From Leucobacter chromiireducens subsp. solipictus (GTDB taxonomy: Bacteria > Actinomycetota > Actinomycetes > Actinomycetales > Microbacteriaceae): a DNA stretch of 64,000 nucleotides. Shown piece after piece: positions 15,966 to 24,117 of the stretch. The first letter of the stretch is position 1, and each line of letters begins with the position of its first letter. The notes under the pieces are model-generated. The model was not told where the DNA came from. It saw only the letters and a list, made by a program, of their open reading frames with translations, and did not search any database. Location: assembly GCF_016758195.1 (NCBI RefSeq), contig NZ_QYAC01000009.1:1-64000 (forward strand), read 5' to 3'. The position numbers were made by a program, and so were the translations under genes.

Positions 15966-18350
15966 ATGGGAAAACGAATCGCCGTCATCGGAGGCGGGCC
16001 CGCCGGGCTCTACTTCGCCGTGTTGGCCAAGAAACTCGACCCGAGCCACGAGATCACGATCTGGGAGCGGAACGCCCGCGATGACACGTTTGGCTTCGGC
16101 GTCGTGTTCAGCGATGAGACGCTCAGCGGCATCCAGAACGCTGACCCGGAGACGTTCGCCGCGATGCAGCAGTGCGCCGCGCAGTGGAGCGACATCGACG
16201 TGCACTTCAAGGGCGAGCGCATCACCGTCGGGGGGCAGGGCTTCGCGGCGACCAGCCGCAAGGCGCTCCTGCTGCTGCTCCAGGAACGCGCCCTGGAGCT
16301 CGGGGTGACGATCCACTTCCTCACCGAGGCCCCCGACGTCGACGCACTGTCCGCGGAGTACGATCTTGTGATCGCGGCGGACGGCATCAACTCCCGGATC
16401 CGACCCCACTACGCGGACAGCTTCGGACCGTCGCTCGATCCTCGCCGCTCGAAGTTCATCTGGCTGGGGCTCGATCGCGCGATCGAGGCGTTCACGTTCC
16501 ACGTCAAGCACACCCCGTGGGGCATCATCCAGGTGCACGCCTACCCGTACTCCGCGACGGAGAGTACCTTCCTCGTCGAGATGCACGAGGATGTGTGGCG
16601 CGCCGCCGGTTTCGACGCGAGCGAGAGCCAGGTCTTCCCGCCCGGCGTCAGCGATGATGCCTCGGTCGCGAAGCTCGCCGAGATCTTCGCGGACGAGCTC
16701 GACGGCGCGAAACTCCTCACCAACAACTCGAAGTGGATCACCTTCAACACGGTGCGCAACGAGAAATGGAGCCACAGCAACGTGGTGCTGCTCGGGGACG
16801 CCGCGCACACGGCGCACTTCTCGATCGGGTCCGGCACCAAGCTGGCGCTCGAGGACGCACTGGCGCTCGCCGCGAACCTCCACGAGCACCCGGACGATCT
16901 TCCCGCCGCCCTCGACGCGTACGAGGCGGAACGGCGCCCGGTGGTGCTCTCGCTGCAGCGCGCCGCCCAGGCCTCGCTCGAGTGGTTCGAGAACATCGGG
17001 CAGTACGCCGATCAGGAGCCGCTGCAGTTCGCCTTCAACCTCCTCACGCGCTCGCGCCGGATCACCTTCGAGAACCTGGGGTTGCGCGACGCGGACTTCG
17101 CGGGCGTCATGCAGCGCGATTTCGCGAACCGCACCTCGGGCTCGGACGTGCCCGCCATGTTCCAGCCGTTCCGGATCGGGCAGCTCGAACTGAAGAACCG
17201 GATCATCGTGTCGGCGATGGATCAGTACTCCGCCGAGGACGGCGTGGTCACCGACTTCCATCTCGTCCACCTCGGAAGCCGAGCCATGGGCGGGGCGGGG
17301 CTCGTGATGACCGAGATGATCGCGCCGAGCGCGGACGGCAGGATCTCCCCGGCCGATGCGGGCCTGTACACGGACGAGCAGGGGGACGCCTGGCGGCGGA
17401 TCGTGGAGTTCGTGCACGCCAACTCCACGGCGAAGATCGGCGCGCAGATCGGCCACTCCGGCCGGAAGGGCTCCACGAAGAAGATGTGGGAGGGGATCGA
17501 CGAGCCCGTGGAGACGGGCGGCTGGGAGGTGATCGCCCCCTCCGCGCTCCCGTACGGGCCGGCCAGCAACGTGCCGCGCGCGGCGACCCGTGCCGATCTC
17601 GACCGGATCCGGGACGCGCACGTCGCGGCGACGCAGCGCGCCGCCGCCGCGGGCTTCGACCTGCTCGAGCTCCACGCCGCGCACGGCTACCTGCTCTCGT
17701 CGTTCCTCTCGCCCGTCGCCAACCAGCGCGACGACGAGTACGGCGGGAGCCTCGAGAACCGGCTCCGCTACCCGCTCGAGGTCTTCGACGCCGTGCGCGC
17801 GGCGTGGCCCGCCGACAAACCGCTCCTCGTGCGCATCTCCGCGCACGACTGGATTCCCGGGGGCAACGACGACGAAGACGCCGTGGCGATCGCCGCCGCG
17901 TTCATCGAGCACGGCGCGGACGGCATCGACGTCTCGTCCGGGCAGGTGGGCGGGGAGGAACGCCCCCAGTTCGGTCGCAGCTACCAGACGCCCTTTGCCG
18001 ACAAGATCCGCAATCGCGTCGCCGAGAAGGCGGGTGCCGCCGTCGTCGCCGTGGGGGCGATCTCCTCCTACGACGACGTGAACTCCCTGCTCCTCGCCGG
18101 GCGCTGCGATCTCGTCGCGATCGGGCGCAGCCACCTCTACGACCCGCACTGGACCTTGCACGCCGCCGCCGATCAGGAGTTCCAGGGCGACTCCGCGGCC
18201 TGGATCAACCCCTACCGTGCCGGCCGCCGCAAGCCGCCGACCGCTCGCACGGACGCGATCCGGCCTCGACTCGAACTCCTGCACGCCGCGGACGGGCAGG
18301 ACTCGGCGCACACCCGATGGATTGGAGGGCGCACCGTCCCGGCCGTATAG
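15966..18350 (+). CDS. Fused FAD monooxygenase / OYE reductase (salicylyl-CoA or 2-aminobenzoyl-CoA hydroxylase type)
   Basis: 794-aa fusion. Residues ~1-385 are a class A flavoprotein monooxygenase: GGGPAGLYFAV Rossmann motif, GDAAHTAHFSIGSGTKLALED FAD site. Residues ~400-780 are an Old Yellow Enzyme barrel: FRIGQLELKNRIIVSAM, LHAAHGYLLSSFLSP, the conserved YGGSLENRLRY. This architecture is known from salicylyl-CoA 5-hydroxylase (SdgC) and 2-aminobenzoyl-CoA monooxygenase/reductase, which act on aryl-CoA. The start at 15966 has AGAAAGGACACCCGA; the frame start at 15927 does not. No CoA ligase lies in the window, so the activating enzyme must be elsewhere or the CoA ester arises by oxidative decarboxylation. 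Confidence 0.85.
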   Translation: MGKRIAVIGGGPAGLYFAVLAKKLDPSHEITIWERNARDDTFGFGVVFSDETLSGIQNADPETFAAMQQCAAQWSDIDVHFKGERITVGGQGFAATSRKALLLLLQERALELGVTIHFLTEAPDVDALSAEYDLVIAADGINSRIRPHYADSFGPSLDPRRSKFIWLGLDRAIEAFTFHVKHTPWGIIQVHAYPYSATESTFLVEMHEDVWRAAGFDASESQVFPPGVSDDASVAKLAEIFADELDGAKLLTNNSKWITFNTVRNEKWSHSNVVLLGDAAHTAHFSIGSGTKLALEDALALAANLHEHPDDLPAALDAYEAERRPVVLSLQRAAQASLEWFENIGQYADQEPLQFAFNLLTRSRRITFENLGLRDADFAGVMQRDFANRTSGSDVPAMFQPFRIGQLELKNRIIVSAMDQYSAEDGVVTDFHLVHLGSRAMGGAGLVMTEMIAPSADGRISPADAGLYTDEQGDAWRRIVEFVHANSTAKIGAQIGHSGRKGSTKKMWEGIDEPVETGGWEVIAPSALPYGPASNVPRAATRADLDRIRDAHVAATQRAAAAGFDLLELHAAHGYLLSSFLSPVANQRDDEYGGSLENRLRYPLEVFDAVRAAWPADKPLLVRISAHDWIPGGNDDEDAVAIAAAFIEHGADGIDVSSGQVGGEERPQFGRSYQTPFADKIRNRVAEKAGAAVVAVGAISSYDDVNSLLLAGRCDLVAIGRSHLYDPHWTLHAAADQEFQGDSAAWINPYRAGRRKPPTARTDAIRPRLELLHAADGQDSAHTRWIGGRTVPAV

Positions 18351-18466
18351 CCCCGCAGATTCGACACCCCAGTAGGATCACATCGCGGGTGTCGGCGGGG
18401 GCGGCGCCCTGGAGCGCTGCCCCGCCGGCACCCCGGTCATCACATCTCAACGAGGAGACCCACACC

Positions 18467-19237
18467 ATGACCACCACCGCCATTGCCGCGGCGCTCGCCG
18501 CCGGCACGCTTCGCATTGTCGACCTCACGAACCCGCTCTCATCGGAGACGCCCACGCTGCGGCTGCCGGACCCGTTTGCCAACCTCATCGACTTCAGTCT
18601 CGAAGAGGTCAGCCGCTTCAACGAGCCGGGGCCGTTCTGGATGCATCACAACATCCACACGGGGGAGCACATCGGCACGCACCTCGACGCCCCGATGCAC
18701 TGGATCAGCGGCCGCGACGGCCACGACGTCGCGAGCATCGCCCCGGAGCGGCTCATCGGGCCCGCCGTGGTCATCGACGTCACCGCGCAGGTCGCGGCGA
18801 ACCCCGACCATCTGGTCACCGTCGCGGACCTGCAGGCCTGGGAGGCCGAACACGGCCCGCTGCCGGAAAACGGGTGGGTGCTGTTCCGGTCCGGCTGGGA
18901 TCGGTACGCGGACGATCAGGAGGCCTTCCTCAACGCCGACGACACGGGCTCGCACACGCCCGGCATGACCGCCGAGGCCGCGCTCTGGCTCGCCCAGGAG
19001 ACGAAGATCTCGGGTGTGGGGGTGGAGACCGTCGGCATCGACGCGGGCCGGGGTGCCGAGCTCGATCCGCCGTTCCCCGCGCACTACCACTTGCTCGGCA
19101 ACGACAAGTACGGCATCACCTCGCTGCAAAACCTCGCGCAGCTGCCGACCACGGGAGCCGTGATCGTGGTCGCGCCGCTCCCGATCGTGGGCGGCGGCGG
19201 CAGCCCCTCTCGCATCTACGCGCTGATCGACGGCTAG
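18467..19237 (+). CDS. Cyclase-family metal hydrolase (kynurenine formamidase / isatin hydrolase type)
   Basis: 256 aa, PF04199 family. The metal motif HxGxHxxxHxGTHxDxPxH is visible as HTGEHIGTHLDAPMHW, followed by SGRDG. KynB is nearer 210 residues; the greater length and the GEHxGTHxDxPxHW form are also compatible with isatin hydrolase. Either activity would yield anthranilate or its precursor and fits the neighbouring hydroxylase. The RBS is AACGAGGAGACC. A 116-bp gap separates it from the hydroxylase. Confidence 0.8.
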   Translation: MTTTAIAAALAAGTLRIVDLTNPLSSETPTLRLPDPFANLIDFSLEEVSRFNEPGPFWMHHNIHTGEHIGTHLDAPMHWISGRDGHDVASIAPERLIGPAVVIDVTAQVAANPDHLVTVADLQAWEAEHGPLPENGWVLFRSGWDRYADDQEAFLNADDTGSHTPGMTAEAALWLAQETKISGVGVETVGIDAGRGAELDPPFPAHYHLLGNDKYGITSLQNLAQLPTTGAVIVVAPLPIVGGGGSPSRIYALIDG

Positions 19238-19245
19238 GGGCGCCC

Positions 19246-19641
19246 ATGTCACGCACCGACCTGACGCCGGAGAGCCTGCACCCCGCGCCCGGGTTCAGCC
19301 ACGTCACGATCGCGCCGGCCGGCACCACCGTGTACGTGGCCGGCCAGATGGGGCTCGCCCCGGACTTCAGCCTGATCGGCCCGGGCGACTTGGGAGAGCA
19401 GACGCGCGCCGCCATGCGCAACGTTGAGCTCGCCATGGCGGCCGCCGGCCTCGGCTGGGACGACATCGTGCGGCGCACGATTTACACGCTGCATCCCACG
19501 GAGTTTGGGGTGATCACCGCCGCGATCGAGGACGTGCAGGGGAGCACGCGCCATCCCGCGCAGACCATCGTCGGGATCTCGGGACTCGCCATCGCGGGGG
19601 CCCTGATCGAGATCGAGGTCACCGGCGTGATCCCCGCCTAA
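19246..19641 (+). CDS. RidA-family protein (second copy)
   Basis: 131 aa, starting 8 bp after the cyclase gene. The YVAGQMGLAPDFSLIGPGD strand-turn and the C-terminal IEIEVTGVIP match RidA. It differs clearly from the copy at 13508-13921, so it is not a recent duplicate. Last gene of the operon, followed by a 23-bp hairpin. It probably handles an unstable enamine or imine made by amino-ring oxidation. Confidence 0.8.
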   Translation: MSRTDLTPESLHPAPGFSHVTIAPAGTTVYVAGQMGLAPDFSLIGPGDLGEQTRAAMRNVELAMAAAGLGWDDIVRRTIYTLHPTEFGVITAAIEDVQGSTRHPAQTIVGISGLAIAGALIEIEVTGVIPA

Positions 19642-19647
19642 CCGCTG

Positions 19648-19698
19648 CCCCGCAACGCTGAGGCCCCCGGAGTTTCCGGGGGCCTCAGCGTTGCGGGG
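19648..19698. terminator. Long bidirectional terminator
   Basis: 23-bp perfect stem (19648-19670 with 19676-19698) and a 5-nt AGTTT loop between two convergent operons. Confidence 0.78.
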
Positions 19699-19704
19699 TG
19701 CGCG

Positions 19705-21291
19705 CTACCGCGTGCGCCCCGTGATGATGCGCTGTGCGACGAGGTGCCCCGACCCCGCCCCGAGCCCCGGGCCGGGGTGCGTGGCGGCCCCGATGTGCCA
19801 CACGCCGGCGACCGCGGTTCGGTGCCCGGCGGCGCCCGGGAACGGCCGCCAGCGCAGGTTCTGGTCGAGCTCCGCGGAGCCCGCATACGGGTCGCCCGCG
19901 ATCGCGTTCGGGTTGGCCGCCAGCAAGTCCGTTGGGGCGATCACGTCGGTCGCGAGCACCGAGGAGATCGTGCCGGGCGCGAACACCTCGAGCCGCTCCA
20001 AGACCCGGTCCACGTAGCGCTGCCGGAGCTCGGGACGGTCCCAGCCACCACTCGTGTCGATCTGCTCGCGGGCGTCACCGACGGGCGCGAACGGGACCTC
20101 CTGGAGCTGCAGCCACAGGGTCGCCTTCCCGTCCGGAGCCCGGCTCGGGTCGATCACGCTCTGCTGGCCCACGACCACGGTGGGCTGGGACGGGAGCAGT
20201 CCCGCCTCCGCCTGCGCGCACGCGATGCCGGTGCTGCCCGAGCCGTCGCTCAGGTGCACGAGCGGAACCTCGCGGAGCGCCGGGTCCTCCCACTGGAGGG
20301 GGCGGTCGAGCGCGAAGTGCAGCTGCATGGCGGCCCGGCCGGGCCGGTACCGCCGCGCGCGCTCCCGCTGGGCAGCGACCTGCGGTGCGCCCGCGAGAAG
20401 CGTCCCGTAGAGCGCACCCGGGGTGACGCTCGCGAGCACGGTGTCCGCGGTGATGTGCCCCGCGGACGTCCGCACGCCCGTGACCTTGCCGTCTGCGACG
20501 ACGATCTCCTCGGCCTCGACCCCGGTGCGGATGTCGACGCCCGCATCCCGCAGGAGCGACTCGAAGGCCGCGAGGAAGGATCCCACGCCGCCCGTGACGA
20601 CCGGCAGACCGAATTGATGCATCGCGGCGGCGAACACCGGGATCATCATGCCGCCGGTCGCGTGATCCGGACCGAGACCCGAGTGCAGGCCCCAGGGGGT
20701 CCACACCGCGTCGACCTCCCAGCCGGTGAACGTGCGTCGCAGGTAGCTGCGCGCGCTCGTGAGGGCGTCGCGGGCGAGTTCCTCGACGCCGGCCATTTTG
20801 AGTCCGCGCAGGGCCTTCCAGCCGAGTTTGCCGAGCACCGCGGAAGAGCCGAGCTCGGCCCCGAGGGCCCCGAAGATCGTGGGGGCCCGGGTGCCGAACT
20901 CGGCGAGCATCGCGAGGTAGGCGTCGCGATCCTCCGCCTGCGCGAAGCCCGCGGCCGTACGCTCGGGGTCGCGGTACGCAATCGCGGTGCGCCGCTCGCC
21001 CTGCACGTCCGCCGTGCTCGCCGTGACCGCGGTCTCACTGTTGCTATAGGCGAGCCCGCGCGCGGCGAGCTCCCCGCCCAGCTCGCCGAATGCCGCGCTC
21101 GACACAAACAGCGGGTGCCAGGACGAGTACGTGTCGTGGCGGAAGCCGGGGAGCGTGCGCTCCTCCTCCGCGGCAATGAAGCCGCCGATCCGCGCCGAGC
21201 GCTCGAGCAATATGGTGGGGACTCCGGCCCGCGCCAGCTCTGCCGCGGCCACCATCCCGTTGATCCCGCTGCCAATGACGACTGTGGTCAT
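19705..21291 (-). CDS. Phytoene dehydrogenase-like FAD oxidoreductase
   Basis: 528-aa two-dinucleotide-binding-domain flavoprotein: VVIGSGINGMVAAAELARAG at the N-terminus and the C-terminal GVWHIGAATHPGPGLGAGSG that closes the FAD site. It is related to phytoene desaturase/PYROXD2 oxidases, but no carotenoid gene is present. Its ATG overlaps the stop of the flavin reductase gene (21288-21291), placing it in the StyA-like operon. It may oxidise or dehydrogenate a hydroxylated heterocycle; this is inference. Confidence 0.8.
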   Translation of the reverse strand: MTTVVIGSGINGMVAAAELARAGVPTILLERSARIGGFIAAEEERTLPGFRHDTYSSWHPLFVSSAAFGELGGELAARGLAYSNSETAVTASTADVQGERRTAIAYRDPERTAAGFAQAEDRDAYLAMLAEFGTRAPTIFGALGAELGSSAVLGKLGWKALRGLKMAGVEELARDALTSARSYLRRTFTGWEVDAVWTPWGLHSGLGPDHATGGMMIPVFAAAMHQFGLPVVTGGVGSFLAAFESLLRDAGVDIRTGVEAEEIVVADGKVTGVRTSAGHITADTVLASVTPGALYGTLLAGAPQVAAQRERARRYRPGRAAMQLHFALDRPLQWEDPALREVPLVHLSDGSGSTGIACAQAEAGLLPSQPTVVVGQQSVIDPSRAPDGKATLWLQLQEVPFAPVGDAREQIDTSGGWDRPELRQRYVDRVLERLEVFAPGTISSVLATDVIAPTDLLAANPNAIAGDPYAGSAELDQNLRWRPFPGAAGHRTAVAGVWHIGAATHPGPGLGAGSGHLVAQRIITGRTR

Positions 21292-21803
21292 GAACGCTCC
21301 GCTCGGTTCGTGGTGGTGTCATGGTAACTGCCGCCGTGGAATACGAGCGGCGCAGCCGCGGCGTGTGCGTAGTGCCGGATCTGACCGATGAAGATGACGT
21401 GATCGCCGGCCTCGTGGCGCGCCACGGTTTCGCACTCGAACGTGGCGAGCGTCCCCTCGAGCACGGGGATCCCGGCAACACCGTCCCGGAGGAGCACGCC
21501 GTCGAATTTATCGCTCGCCCCCGTCGCGAACTGGCGCGACAGGTGCTGCTGATCGCTCGCGAGGACGTTGATGGCGAAGTGGCTCGCCTCCTCGAACGCG
21601 GGGAGGCTCCGCAGGTGCCGCCCGGGGCACCACAGCACGAGCGGGGGATCCATCGAGAGCGAGGTGAAGGAGTTCGCCGTGACCCCGATCCGCTCGCCAT
21701 CCCCGGCGAGGGTCGTGACCACCGTAACCCCGGTGGCGAACTGTCCGAACGCGGCGCGCAGATCGAGCGGATCGAACGCGGCCGAATCAACACTGATGTT
21801 CAT
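21288..21803 (-). CDS. Flavin reductase (StyB-like)
   Basis: 171-aa flavin reductase domain protein, start at 21803 behind GAGGGGGAAACC. The motif GVTANSFTSLSMDPPLVLWC is the flavin-binding signature. It lies 79 bp after the StyA-like monooxygenase gene and is its likely FADH2 supplier. It is more typical of its family than the 255-701 paralogue, so the two probably serve different oxygenases. Confidence 0.84.
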   Translation of the reverse strand: MNISVDSAAFDPLDLRAAFGQFATGVTVVTTLAGDGERIGVTANSFTSLSMDPPLVLWCPGRHLRSLPAFEEASHFAINVLASDQQHLSRQFATGASDKFDGVLLRDGVAGIPVLEGTLATFECETVARHEAGDHVIFIGQIRHYAHAAAAPLVFHGGSYHDTTTNRAERS

Positions 21804-21882
21804 GGTTTCCCCCTCGGTACGTGAGGACGTGCGGGTCTGCGTGGTGATGCGTGTCGTGGACAAGGTGTGCTCCGATCCCGGG

Positions 21883-23124
21883 CTAGGCGCCCGCGCGTGC
21901 CGCGACCTCGGCGAGGTAGCGTTCGGCACCATCTGGGGTGAGGAAGTAGTCCCCGAAATCGACGGGGTCGGTGAAGCCGTTCGCGAAACGGTGCGCGATC
22001 TCGGGGTACTGCGCCCCCGCGGCGAGGAGCTGCAGCACGTGGGGCGGCGGCGGACTCAGCAGCGCGTTGGTCCAGTCGGCGACCGGCTTGATCCGCGCCC
22101 AGTAGCGCTCGAAAGCGTTCTGCTGGAACGCCCGGTCGTAGGGCAGGTTCTCGTGATCGAGGATCGCATCGAGGTAACTCTGCGCGCACTTCGAGGCGTT
22201 GTTCGAGCCCTGACCCGTGATCGGGTCGTTCAAGACCACCACGTCGCCCATGCCGAGCACCGTGCGCCCGGAGGGCAGATGCATGACCGGGTGGCGCACG
22301 GTCGGAGCGAAGCGGCCCTGCAGCACCCCCAGGTCATCGGTGAGCGCGACGTTGGTGGCGCGCTCCGCTTCCCAAGGGAGGTAGGTCTGCAGGAAGTCGA
22401 GGGACGCGTCGAGGTGCTGCTCCGGGGTGAGCCCCTGCCAGCGATCCAGCGGGCCGCCCGGCACGCCCTCGAACACGAAGATGTGGCAGTCGCCCGTGAC
22501 GGTGGCGGCGGGGAACACGAAGAATTCCCCGACCCCCGGAATCAGGTTGAAACTCACGCGGGAGAAATCCGGGGTGGGTTCGAAGCCGGTGACGTAGGTG
22601 AGGGCCAGCGCGCGCTGCGGCTCCGCGTAGGTGCTCCGCTCGGCGTCCCGCTCAAACCCGCGCGCGATCTCGCCCTTGCCGGCGGCGACGATCACGAGCT
22701 CCGAGTCACGCGTGTAGCGTTCGAGCGCGGCGATGTCCGCGGCCTCGTACACGACCTCGCCGCCGTTCTGCACGAACAGCTCGATGAGCGCAGGGAACTT
22801 GATCCGCTGATCGATCGCGTAGGCGGTGGAGTCGAGCTGCCCGGCCCAGCTGAAGAGCTTCTCGCCCGGCTGCTCCGGGTGGGGCACGGTAAAACCGACC
22901 CCGTTCACGGCGGGGGCATCCGGCCAGAGGTCGACGCCCACCGCGCGCTCGTACTCGAGCGCCTTGGAAAACATGCACTGGCTCGATGCGACGCGGCCCG
23001 CGCGAATCTCTTCGGGGGTGCGGTCGGAGATGAGCCGCACGTGGTAGCCGTGCATGAGGAGGCCGAGGCCGAGCTGAATGCCGGACTGGCCGGCTCCGAC
23101 GATGGTGATGTGACGCTGAGACAT
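21883..23124 (-). CDS. StyA-like (group E) styrene/indole flavin monooxygenase
   Basis: 413 aa with the N-terminal ITIVGAGQSGIQLGLGLLMHG FAD motif and a styrene monooxygenase layout. The NDPITGQGSNNASKCA segment is the characteristic C-terminal FAD loop of StyA and indole monooxygenases. The start at 23124 has GAGAGGATCC. It should epoxidise an aryl vinyl or indole double bond using reduced FAD from the adjacent reductase. No styrene oxide isomerase is present, so an indole-type substrate is more likely than styrene. Confidence 0.85.
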   Translation of the reverse strand: MSQRHITIVGAGQSGIQLGLGLLMHGYHVRLISDRTPEEIRAGRVASSQCMFSKALEYERAVGVDLWPDAPAVNGVGFTVPHPEQPGEKLFSWAGQLDSTAYAIDQRIKFPALIELFVQNGGEVVYEAADIAALERYTRDSELVIVAAGKGEIARGFERDAERSTYAEPQRALALTYVTGFEPTPDFSRVSFNLIPGVGEFFVFPAATVTGDCHIFVFEGVPGGPLDRWQGLTPEQHLDASLDFLQTYLPWEAERATNVALTDDLGVLQGRFAPTVRHPVMHLPSGRTVLGMGDVVVLNDPITGQGSNNASKCAQSYLDAILDHENLPYDRAFQQNAFERYWARIKPVADWTNALLSPPPPHVLQLLAAGAQYPEIAHRFANGFTDPVDFGDYFLTPDGAERYLAEVAARAGA

Positions 23125-23173
23125 AAGGATCCTCTCGGGAATGGGAAAACGAGTGGGGCGACGGAGCCGCGAG

Positions 23174-23950
23174 TCAGGGGGCGAGGAGCGGGATCGCGGG
23201 ATCGCGCTGCTCGGGGCCGAGGGCGGAGTAGCCGCCGTCGACCGCGTAGTCGGCACCGGTCACGAAGCTTGCGGCGTCGGAGGCGAGGAAGGAGACGACG
23301 CGGCCGACCTCTTCGGGACGGCCGAGCCGGCCGAGCATGTGGAAGTTCGCGGCGACCCGGTCGGCGTGTTCGAGATCGCCCTCCGAGACCGCCTCGATGA
23401 CGTTGGACCAGGTCCAGCCGGGGCTCACCGAGTTCACCCGGATCCGGTCAGGTGCGTAGTCGAGTGCCTGGAGCTTCGTGAGCTGCACGATCGCGGCCTT
23501 GCTCACCGGGTACACCCACCGGCCGGTCTGCGCGATGGCGGAGGAGATCGACGCAAAGTTCACGATCGCCCCCGTGCCGCTCTGCGCGAGGTGCGGGCGC
23601 GCCGTTTCCGCAAGCCGCGCGGCACTCACGAGGTTCACGTTGAGACCCGCGAGCCAGTCTGTCCGGGACGTTTCCGCACCGTTGTCGAGGTAGCTCGCCG
23701 CGAGGTTCACGAGCACGTCGAGCCGTCCGTGGCGCTCGATGATCCCGGCCACGAGGGCGGCGGTCTGGGCGTCGTCGGTGATGTCGCAGCGCTGTGCGTC
23801 GATGCCCGCGGGGAGCTGTGCCAGCCCCGCGTCGTCGACGTCGGCGACCACCACGGTCGCGCCCTCCTGGCGCAGCACCTGGACCACGCCCTGGCCGATC
23901 TTGGTCGCGCCGCCGGTGACGAGGGCGACTCTGTCGGTGAGTGGGGGCAT
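23174..23950 (-). CDS. Short-chain dehydrogenase/reductase
   Basis: 258-aa classical SDR: TGGATKIGQG cofactor motif, NLAAS in place of NNAG, catalytic Ser in ASISSAIAQ and YPVSK (Tyr-x3-Lys). Acidic VADVDD after beta-2 suggests NAD preference. The start at 23950 follows AGGAGGACATGCA. First gene of the operon with the StyA-like monooxygenase (49-bp gap). It may oxidise the hydroxy- or dihydroxy-product of the monooxygenase, as IifB-type SDRs do in indole degradation. Confidence 0.85.
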   Translation of the reverse strand: MPPLTDRVALVTGGATKIGQGVVQVLRQEGATVVVADVDDAGLAQLPAGIDAQRCDITDDAQTAALVAGIIERHGRLDVLVNLAASYLDNGAETSRTDWLAGLNVNLVSAARLAETARPHLAQSGTGAIVNFASISSAIAQTGRWVYPVSKAAIVQLTKLQALDYAPDRIRVNSVSPGWTWSNVIEAVSEGDLEHADRVAANFHMLGRLGRPEEVGRVVSFLASDAASFVTGADYAVDGGYSALGPEQRDPAIPLLAP

Positions 23951-24053
23951 TGCATGTCCTCCTACGTTCGTCGTTGAACTGGGACCCACTGTGCGTGGGC
24001 GGCATCGCTGAGTATGCTTACCCTCAATCACAACGGTCGTGCCGCGGGTGCCG

Positions 24054-24080
24054 CTATCCACATCGCGCCGACACTATCCA
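24054..24080 (+). promoter_or_regulatory. Candidate AraC-type direct-repeat operator
   Basis: The heptamer CTATCCA occurs at 24054-24060 and 24074-24080, exactly 20 bp apart (about two helical turns), in the region between the divergent SDR-styA operon and the AraC regulator at 24118. The spacing suits a tandem AraC dimer site. Confidence 0.4.
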
Positions 24081-24117
24081 TTTAACGTCGAGCAACGATG
24101 CGGACGGAGGGGGCGCG

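Noticed and set aside
15852-18311. An 819-codon minus-strand open frame over the fused hydroxylase
   Set aside because: It is the antisense shadow of the 794-aa hydroxylase-OYE gene; the plus frame has intact FAD and OYE motifs.
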